DNA from: Bacteroidia bacterium
GTDB lineage: Bacteria; Bacteroidota; Bacteroidia; AKYH767-A; OLB10
NCBI GenBank assembly: GCA_025450095.1
Contig: JANWID010000276.1
Span: forward strand, 1-5,899
Direction of reading: 5' to 3'
DNA length: 5,899 nucleotides
The position numbers and the translations under genes were made by a program. Every line of letters begins with the position of its first letter. The stretch's first letter is position 1. A model generated the notes under the pieces. It had not been told where the DNA came from, made no database searches, and saw only the letters and a list, made by a program, of their open reading frames with translations. Shown here in pieces: positions 1-4,933 of this stretch.

Positions 1-110
1 CCCGCCGCTCACCCCCGCCCCCCCCCCGGGCGGCCCCACACACCATTAACTGGGGGGGGGCCGCCCCCGGCGGCCCTTGGCCCCCCCGGGCCCGCCCCAA
101 ACTTCCGCCA
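1..110. other. G/C low-complexity stretch at window edge, probable assembly artefact
   Basis: This stretch is almost entirely G and C, with long homopolymers (ten C at 18-27, nine G at 52-60) and only a short mixed segment around 37-51. The composition changes abruptly after about 110 to that of the rest of the window. No open frame or motif is recognisable. The pattern resembles low-quality or dark-cycle read ends incorporated at a contig end. A genuine GC-rich insert cannot be excluded from one sequence. Confidence 0.6.
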
Positions 111-120
111 CTGTGCATTC

Positions 121-185
121 GTCATCCCGAACGGAGCCCTGAAGCTAAGCGTAAGCGCATGCTTCAGGGCGAAGTGAGGGATCGC
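121..185. repeat. Nested inverted-repeat (hairpin) element, probably a dispersed intergenic repeat
   Basis: Two nested stems are visible. The outer arms are ATCCC (124-128) and GGGAT (178-182). The inner arms are a perfect 10-bp pair, GCCCTGAAGC (136-145) and GCTTCAGGGC (161-170). Inside these, GCG (149-151) can pair with CGC (156-158) around a TAAG loop, and TAAGCG occurs twice in tandem (146-157). The flanking text GTCATCCCGAAC / GAAGTGAGGGATC resembles the short dispersed hairpin repeats common between genes in Bacteroidota; that resemblance is from memory and copy number cannot be checked here. It lies about 200 bases beyond the end of the minus-strand operon and is too far away to be a clean intrinsic terminator. 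Confidence 0.65.
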
Positions 186-382
186 ATTATGTGAATCGAA
201 AATATCATGATTGCATACTGCAGAAATAGATTACATCAAATTACCTCCATGCAATTCCAGTAACATCTTTCGAACACTTGACCAATTTATTATTTCACAA
301 AAAATAATTAACATTTAACACTTATTGAATAATGACTAACCAAATTCACCTTAAACATTATTCACTATTCATTATATGTTAT
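186..382. other. AT-rich intergenic spacer downstream of the minus-strand operon
   Basis: No gene, tRNA-like fold or convincing terminator was seen. The only structures are a weak AT-only inverted repeat (289-295 with 302-308) and a 9-base direct repeat TTATTCACT at 358-366 and 379-387, the second copy overlapping the stop codon of the ATP-grasp-like gene. Either could be chance in such AT-rich sequence. Confidence 0.5.
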
Positions 383-1579
383 TCACTTCTTTATTTTTTC
401 AAAAAACCCAACACTCGATCCCACCCACGATTTATCCGTATTATATTTCACTCCGATCATTTCTCCCTGGCTCAATCGCACCAGGTTGATGATTTTTTCA
501 GGAGATGATTTTCCCGGTTGCCAGCAATACAGCATGCGGATCTCGGTTTTAATCATTCCTTCCGGAGATGAAATCACCGGTTCGTAATTTACTTTCCGCT
601 GAAGGATCCAGTTCTCCGGATCTTTGATGGATTCAATATCCTGTTTCTTAACATGAAATACAACACCGCTTCCTGAAAAGGAAAACAAGGGTTTCAATAC
701 ATAATTTTCAAGGTCGCCTGGAATTGATCTTATATCACTGACGAATTGCGTTGGCGGAACAAACGGACTTTTTAAAATTGGTAAAATATACTTGCTGATC
801 CGGAAAAACCAGTTGGGATGTCCGGCCCATTCCACATCCACTCCCTCTGTTAAATTAAATTCGCAGTCCAGATCGGAACGATGCAGCAGTTCGTCGAAAA
901 TTACCCGGTTGTAAATCCGGTAAATGGGGATTTTCCTTCCATCCAGGTTATAAAATAATTTTCTTCCTTCTTTCAGAACATCACTGATACATACAGCCTG
1001 GATGCCGGTATTTTTAAATGTTGCGGTAAAATCGATCCGTGTGTTTTGATTTTCCGGTTCAATATCCATCAGGATTACATTTTCAGGATCATGATTATTC
1101 AGCAACAATTCTTTCATCATTACTAAATAATCTTCCTCATTACGGCCAAACAAGTGGTTAACGCCCTGGCCTATTCGAAAATGATGGCGGTATGCTTCAG
1201 CGAGAATATGCTGGTAAAAAAACAGTGAAGGAAATCCCTGCAGCTCGATCAGCATGGGCACCAGTTCACCGGATTCATCTTTGCAAATACCAAAATCAAA
1301 AGCCATCCACATGGGATTTTCTTCATCACCCGGAACAAAGTGATGGGCTGGAATTGCTTTATCAGTAATTTGTTTAAAATCCGGTTGACGAATTACATCA
1401 ATAATATATTCACATGCGGCATCCAGTTTCTCATACAAATGCCCCGGGATAAACACCGGCGTTTCCGCAATACGAAATGGAATTTTTTCACCGGCGTATT
1501 CCTCAAGCTCCTCTAAAAACGACGCATACCGCTCCGGTGTAAAACTTTCATTAAACTGGTGTCGCAGACCGGGTATCAT
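383..1579 (-). CDS. Divergent ATP-grasp-like protein, probable carboxylate ligase of unknown substrate
   Basis: This is a 398-residue protein without signal peptide or membrane segments, so cytoplasmic. The C-terminal part reads like an ATP-grasp fold. A strand with a candidate ATP-binding lysine (VLKPL, K296) leads into a Gly/Ser loop (FSGSGV, 301-306). A hinge-like strand follows (WILQRKV, 324-330), then TEIRML (345-350), an INLVRLS strand (364-370) and a terminal N-x-x-K segment (380-383), where ATP-grasp enzymes carry metal and phosphate ligands. The N-terminal half has a DFGICKDESG...MLIELQG segment (95-115) reminiscent of the substrate domain of glutathionylspermidine-synthase-like ligases. 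That resemblance is weak and from memory. The ATG lies 3 bases after the stop of the upstream amidotransferase gene, so the two are almost certainly cotranscribed and perhaps translationally coupled; no Shine-Dalgarno sequence is visible. ATP-grasp enzymes join a carboxylate to an amine or thiol through an acyl-phosphate. The substrate here is unknown, and a Bacteroidota-restricted family of different function remains possible. Confidence 0.65.
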   Translation of the reverse strand: MIPGLRHQFNESFTPERYASFLEELEEYAGEKIPFRIAETPVFIPGHLYEKLDAACEYIIDVIRQPDFKQITDKAIPAHHFVPGDEENPMWMAFDFGICKDESGELVPMLIELQGFPSLFFYQHILAEAYRHHFRIGQGVNHLFGRNEEDYLVMMKELLLNNHDPENVILMDIEPENQNTRIDFTATFKNTGIQAVCISDVLKEGRKLFYNLDGRKIPIYRIYNRVIFDELLHRSDLDCEFNLTEGVDVEWAGHPNWFFRISKYILPILKSPFVPPTQFVSDIRSIPGDLENYVLKPLFSFSGSGVVFHVKKQDIESIKDPENWILQRKVNYEPVISSPEGMIKTEIRMLYCWQPGKSSPEKIINLVRLSQGEMIGVKYNTDKSWVGSSVGFFEKIKK

Positions 1580-1582
1580 GAG

Positions 1583-2407
1583 TCAATGAAAAATATCCGA
1601 TGGCAAATTTCGCAGCTTGCGGATCGCCTGCTTGAGAAATCCTGGTAGTATAGCACACTGCGTTCTTTGAATTTTATTTTTGTCCCTGAGGAAATCTACC
1701 ATCTCTGAATATTTTCTTTCACCATGATTACGAATCACCTGCTTCATGATATCAGGACGGTGAAAGTACAGGTTCATGCCGAAATCATCCGCTTCCGGGT
1801 GAAACTGGAAACCCAGGAACTCCTCTGAAAAACGAATTCCCATCGCAGCTCTTAAATAAGGAACATGTGGCCGTTCCTTTTCGATACATAACAACTTCGC
1901 ACCAATAGCTTTCATGGCATTATCGTCGGGTTGCATAACCTGCCAGTCACGGGAATCTACTGCGTAAAATGGTTCCGGAAGATTTGCCAGCACCGGATCT
2001 TCTTCGCCTTCTGCTGTTTTGTGCATCGGGAAAATTCCGAATGCGGAAGAGTTGCGCCGGATCACTTCTGCCAGTTTCCAATATCCTACCAACATCTGGA
2101 AAGAGTGACAGATGAGGAAGACATATTTTTTCTGCACATCCGGATTTTTGTTATGCGCCCATAACCGGTCCATTAAATCACACCAGTTCTGGTACCATTC
2201 ACCATCCCGCAAAAGCGGATCACCGGGACCACCTGAAGAAATGAAAATATCATATTCCATTCCGGGTATTTCATTTTTTCCCCGGGTATCAAAAACTTTC
2301 CACTCATTGGGAAACACCTGGTCTTCCAACAGCTGTAATATATTCCGCAGTCCCTGGTTGGGAGATTGGTTGTATAGATCGAGAATGGCTATTTTAACGG
2401 GATCCAC
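1583..2407 (-). CDS. Class I glutamine amidotransferase-like protein, stand-alone
   Basis: This 274-residue cytoplasmic protein has the layout of a class I (triad) amidotransferase. It starts with a beta strand (VKIAILDLYN, 4-13), then an oxyanion-type SSGGPGDP loop (57-64), a nucleophile segment FLICHSFQ with Cys100 (97-104), and the His-x-Glu pair in FQFHPEAD (H203, E205). The triad C100/H203/E205 is therefore intact, but the usual GxCxGxQ elbow has lost both glycines. These enzymes release ammonia from glutamine for a partner synthase, or in related families hydrolyse gamma-glutamyl bonds. No synthase domain is fused to it, so the adjacent ligases are the natural candidates as partners. 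The start is a GTG: an in-frame TGA lies four codons upstream (2417-2419) and the next in-frame ATG, at residue 50, would remove the first strand. It lies 87 bases after the YbdK-like gene, behind its own promoter-like sequence, and 3 bases before the ATP-grasp-like gene. The basic C-terminal tail (about 226-274) lies outside the recognisable core. Confidence 0.85.
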   Translation of the reverse strand: MDPVKIAILDLYNQSPNQGLRNILQLLEDQVFPNEWKVFDTRGKNEIPGMEYDIFISSGGPGDPLLRDGEWYQNWCDLMDRLWAHNKNPDVQKKYVFLICHSFQMLVGYWKLAEVIRRNSSAFGIFPMHKTAEGEEDPVLANLPEPFYAVDSRDWQVMQPDDNAMKAIGAKLLCIEKERPHVPYLRAAMGIRFSEEFLGFQFHPEADDFGMNLYFHRPDIMKQVIRNHGERKYSEMVDFLRDKNKIQRTQCAILPGFLKQAIRKLRNLPSDIFH

Positions 2408-2458
2408 AGGATAAGATCATCGCCCGGCAGGCTCATAAAAATTAACGTCCGTATTTAT

Positions 2459-2489
2459 CAAATATAAGAAATGCTAATCAACTTTCAAA
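2459..2489 (-). promoter_or_regulatory. Bacteroidota-type promoter for the amidotransferase/ATP-grasp pair
   Basis: On the minus strand a TTTG (2486-2489) is followed after exactly 19 bases by TATATTTG (2459-2466). This matches the known Bacteroidota primary-sigma consensus TTTG-N19-21-TAnnTTTG in both boxes and spacing. The predicted transcript would begin near 2455 and leave a leader of roughly 48 bases before the GTG start. The -33 box lies within 10 bases of the stop codon of the YbdK-like gene, so the downstream pair could be expressed separately from it. Confidence 0.65.
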
Positions 2490-2494
2490 ATACT

Positions 2495-3667
2495 CTACAT
2501 TCCGGCATTCGTTTCCGAAATGATGTAATCCACTACCGCATTCAGATTTTTTTCCTTCCTGAATACTTCAAGCTGCCGGTCGGCGCCGGATCCGTTTTTT
2601 ATCATGGTGTGGATATATTCAAGCTCTTCACGTGAGCCTAATGAATCAACAACATCATCCACGAACAACAACAGTTCCTCCGTCAGATCTTTTACAGGAA
2701 CTTCTTTCTCTTTGCCGAAATCAATCAGCTTTCCTTCCATGCCGTAGCGGGCAGCCCGCCACCGGTTTTCCATGATGAGCGATCGTCCGTAATGCCTGAA
2801 ATCGAGATTCTGCTCCATCAGCTTTACCAGTTTTGCGATGATTGCCTGCATCAGCGCGGCCAGTGCAATAGTTTCTTCAACACGCATGGGGATATCACAG
2901 ATTCTGAATTCAAGTGTATTGAAGAAAGGGTGAAGCCGGATATCATACCAGAGTTTCTTCCCGTTATCCATACAATTTGTTTTAACGAGGAGATTAATGT
3001 AACGATCGTACTCTTCGGCACTGCCGAAAAAATCGGGAATGCCGGTGCGCGGGAATTTGTCGAACACTTTAACACGATACGATTTGAATCCTGTATTACG
3101 TCCCTGCCAGAAAGGAGAATTGGTTGACAATGCAAAAATATGTGGCAGAAAATAACTCGCCGAATTCATGAGCTTAATTCCCTGTTCACGATTATCGATT
3201 CCCACATGCACATGCAATCCGAAAATTAGGTTGGAACGTGCAGCATCCTGCATTTCATTTACGATATCATGATATCGTGGATTATCAGTGATCAACTGAT
3301 CCTGCCAAAGTGAAAAAGGGTGTGTGCCCGATGCTGCAATTTTCAATCCGTGCTCAGCAGCAAGAGACGAAACCATTTTCCTAAGGTAAATAACTTCCGT
3401 CTTTGCCTCTTTCACATTCCTGCAAATGTTTGTTCCCACTTCAACTACCGATTGATGCATTTCGGTTTTTATCTGTTCTTTCAGGATTGTTTTTCCACCT
3501 TCCACAATCTGGTGCATATGCGAACGCAGTTGCCTTGATTCCGGATCAATCACCTGGAATTCTTCTTCAATCCCAATTGTGAATGGCGGCAAGTTTCCTT
3601 CTCCAACTTTGCCGGATTCCTTTGCGGAACGGTCGATAACTAAAGGGGTGAGAATGGGGTTAGGCAT
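2495..3667 (-). CDS. YbdK-type carboxylate-amine ligase (glutamate-cysteine ligase 2 family)
   Basis: This 390-residue cytoplasmic enzyme belongs to the GCS2/YbdK family, whose members form an ATP-dependent amide bond; E. coli YbdK has weak glutamate-cysteine ligase activity in vitro and its true substrate is unsettled. Visible family motifs are TIGIEEEFQ (30-38, metal/ATP-binding acidic strand), the histidine motif LHVHVGI (151-157), TLEFRICD (251-258), NRWRAARYG (301-309) and GSGADRQL (359-366). All are intact, and the length matches the usual ~370-390. The N-terminus carries about 28 residues before the first conserved strand, somewhat longer than in E. coli; no alternative ATG exists between residue 1 and the first motif, so the first ATG is kept. 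It is the first gene of the minus-strand trio and reads away from the divergent acyltransferase gene. The neighbouring amidotransferase and ATP-grasp-like protein suggest a biosynthetic role rather than ordinary glutathione synthesis; the product is unknown. Confidence 0.9.
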   Translation of the reverse strand: MPNPILTPLVIDRSAKESGKVGEGNLPPFTIGIEEEFQVIDPESRQLRSHMHQIVEGGKTILKEQIKTEMHQSVVEVGTNICRNVKEAKTEVIYLRKMVSSLAAEHGLKIAASGTHPFSLWQDQLITDNPRYHDIVNEMQDAARSNLIFGLHVHVGIDNREQGIKLMNSASYFLPHIFALSTNSPFWQGRNTGFKSYRVKVFDKFPRTGIPDFFGSAEEYDRYINLLVKTNCMDNGKKLWYDIRLHPFFNTLEFRICDIPMRVEETIALAALMQAIIAKLVKLMEQNLDFRHYGRSLIMENRWRAARYGMEGKLIDFGKEKEVPVKDLTEELLLFVDDVVDSLGSREELEYIHTMIKNGSGADRQLEVFRKEKNLNAVVDYIISETNAGM

Positions 3668-3687
3668 AATGAAAAATGATTTTTATG

Positions 3688-3703
3688 ATCCGCCGCGGCG
3701 GAT
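3688..3703. promoter_or_regulatory. Perfect 16-bp GC-rich palindrome before the YbdK-like gene
   Basis: ATCCGCCGCGGCGGAT is a perfect palindrome in otherwise AT-rich sequence. It begins 21 bases upstream of the YbdK-like ATG and would lie in that gene's 5' leader if the promoter at 3741-3773 is used. It could be an operator for a dimeric regulator. In RNA it could form a 6-bp hairpin with a CGCG loop, or it could be a remnant of a dispersed repeat. The sequence shows the symmetry; the role is inferred. Confidence 0.45.
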
Positions 3704-3740
3704 GATCTCTTATGATTAATAAGTTATGATTATTGATCAT

Positions 3741-3773
3741 CAAAAATACAAATTGGAAACGTTACTTTTGCAA
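3741..3773 (-). promoter_or_regulatory. Candidate promoter of the YbdK-like gene
   Basis: On the minus strand TATTTTTG (3741-3748) fits the TAnnTTTG -7 box. The nearest TTG (3771-3773) is 22 bases upstream, slightly longer than the usual 19-21. It predicts a leader of about 70 bases containing the palindrome at 3688-3703. The match is weaker than at the internal promoter of the operon. Confidence 0.35.
3763..3770 (+). promoter_or_regulatory. Candidate -7 element of the acyltransferase gene
   Basis: TACTTTTG matches TAnnTTTG exactly and lies 48 bases before the acyltransferase ATG. No TTG or TTTG is found 19-21 bases upstream, so only half of the promoter is supported. It sits next to the minus-strand candidate, and each -33 region would overlap the other's -7 region. 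Confidence 0.4.
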
Positions 3774-3818
3774 TCTTATCAAATCATAAAACTTTCCCAA
3801 TCATCTGATTATTAATCC

Positions 3819-4847
3819 ATGCCAGGTATTTTTTACAGAACGGTAAAACATATATGCACCTTTTCGCTGAAATTTTATTTCCGGAAATGGCAGGTCAGCG
3901 GCCTTGAAAATATTCCTCCCGGTCCAGTGATTTTTGTTCCCAATCATCAGAATGCGTTTCTCGACGCAGTAATTGTTACCTGCAGCTCCGAAAAAAATCC
4001 GTGGTTCATGACACGTGCCAAGGTGTTTGAAAAACCATTTGCAGCAAAGACCCTTCATCAATTACAAATGCTTCCAATTTTCCGTTTCCGGGATGGTTAT
4101 GCTACGTTAAAGAAAAACGAGCAGGTTATGGAAGATATGCTGAACAAGCTGAATGATAATAACACCATCCTGATTTTTGCAGAAGGAAGTCACAACGACA
4201 AATACCAGTTACAACCTCTGCAGAAAGGTGTTGCACGACTGGCGTTAACAGGGAAAGCGGAAAATGCCGCCATTGTGCCGGTGGGTCTGCAATATGATTC
4301 ACGTGATGATTTCCATTCACGGGTTTTGGTAAACTTTGGTAAGCCTATATTTGTAAACCGAATGAACCTGAATGGCGAAAGCACACCGGACCGGCTGGAT
4401 ATTGTACTTGAAACCATTCGCAAAGGTTTACAACCATTAATACTTCATATACCCTCACCTGGTTATGAGGAAAAGTTTCAACATCTTCAAAAAAACCGGA
4501 TAGCTCATACTGATCTTGTACAACAGCTGGCTTCCGACCAGGAGCTCGTAAACCAATACCCGCAACCGGGTCAAATTTCTTTACGATCTGAGAATTCAGG
4601 GATACAACAAATTCTTCGCGGATATTATCGGATTAACTTGTTTTTTCCAATTCTGATTATCCGTAAATTCATCCTCGATAAACTTAGTGATCCGCAGTTT
4701 ACCGGGTCGGTGAAATTCGCCGCAGGAATGGTCCTGGTTCCGGTTTTTGTTATCATCCAGTCCTTGTTGATTGGACTTTTTACTGGCTCTGCATTAATTG
4801 CAATGCTCTATTTTGTTTCGATTCCATTAAGTATGCGCTTTAGCTGA
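3819..4847 (+). CDS. PlsC-like lysophospholipid/glycerolipid acyltransferase, membrane-associated
   Basis: This 342-residue acyltransferase probably transfers a fatty acyl group to a glycerolipid or another lipid at the inner face of the cytoplasmic membrane. The four PlsC blocks appear in order: NHQNAFLDA (42-50, catalytic H43 and D49), MLPIFRFRDG (84-93, substrate-binding arginines), FAEGSHNDK (120-128, with EGSH instead of the common EGTR) and AAIVPVG (150-156). The His-Asp spacing is HX5D rather than the textbook HX4D. Together with EGSH...L-x-PL-x-KGVARLAL (122-143), this points to the GPAT-like or uncharacterised LPLAT subgroup rather than to classical PlsC. The C-terminal third has a hydrophobic stretch near 272-283 and two likely membrane helices (about 302-321 and 323-338). 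The ATG is the first in frame after the promoter-like -7 box; no Shine-Dalgarno sequence is seen. The gene is divergent from the YbdK-like gene and followed by the receptor gene in the same direction. The acceptor cannot be told from the sequence: glycerol-3-phosphate, lysophosphatidate and ornithine-type lipids are all possible. Confidence 0.85.
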   Translation: MPGIFYRTVKHICTFSLKFYFRKWQVSGLENIPPGPVIFVPNHQNAFLDAVIVTCSSEKNPWFMTRAKVFEKPFAAKTLHQLQMLPIFRFRDGYATLKKNEQVMEDMLNKLNDNNTILIFAEGSHNDKYQLQPLQKGVARLALTGKAENAAIVPVGLQYDSRDDFHSRVLVNFGKPIFVNRMNLNGESTPDRLDIVLETIRKGLQPLILHIPSPGYEEKFQHLQKNRIAHTDLVQQLASDQELVNQYPQPGQISLRSENSGIQQILRGYYRINLFFPILIIRKFILDKLSDPQFTGSVKFAAGMVLVPVFVIIQSLLIGLFTGSALIAMLYFVSIPLSMRFS

Positions 4848-4860
4848 AGTGAAATCACTT
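4847..4860. promoter_or_regulatory. Short dyad at the acyltransferase stop codon
   Basis: AAGTGA (4847-4852) and TCACTT (4855-4860) form a perfect 6-bp inverted repeat with a 2-base centre, starting at the last base of the stop codon. It has no following T-run and a loop too small for a stable RNA hairpin, so it is a poor terminator. It could be a DNA-binding site upstream of the receptor gene, or chance. Confidence 0.2.
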
Positions 4861-4893
4861 AAATTCATCATCAGTTCATTAAACCTGGTTCAC

Positions 4894-4928
4894 TTTGGCG
4901 CGTCCTTTCTGTCTTATAATTATCTTTG
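4894..4928 (+). promoter_or_regulatory. Candidate promoter of the outer-membrane receptor gene
   Basis: TATCTTTG (4921-4928) matches the TAnnTTTG -7 box exactly. A TTTG (4894-4897) lies 23 bases upstream, a little farther than usual. Only 5 bases separate the -7 box from the ATG at 4934, so transcription would start within a few bases of the start codon. A TATAAT hexamer (4915-4920) lies immediately upstream and is an alternative -10-like box. Confidence 0.45.
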
Positions 4929-4933
4929 CTCAG

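Noticed and set aside
136..170. Inner hairpin as an intrinsic terminator for the minus-strand operon
   Set aside because: There is no T-run after it in the minus direction and it lies over 200 bases beyond the last gene.
289..308. AT-only inverted repeat as operon terminator
   Set aside because: The 7-bp stem is all A/T and lies about 75 bases past the stop codon; it is too weak to call a terminator.
1..382. CRISPR array, tRNA or attachment site in the gene-free left end
   Set aside because: No regularly spaced repeats, cloverleaf-like sequence or integrase gene are present.
1931..2414. Two plus-strand open frames (77 and 100 codons) opposite the amidotransferase gene
   Set aside because: They are antisense to a well-supported gene, rich in Cys, His and Ser without domain features, and overlap each other.
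2851..3135. 94-codon open frame on the minus strand inside the YbdK-like gene
   Set aside because: It is a shadow in another frame of a gene with intact family motifs, and its translation resembles no known protein.
3801..4061. 86-codon minus-strand frame over the acyltransferase start
   Set aside because: It overlaps the catalytic motif region of the acyltransferase and has no recognisable features of its own.
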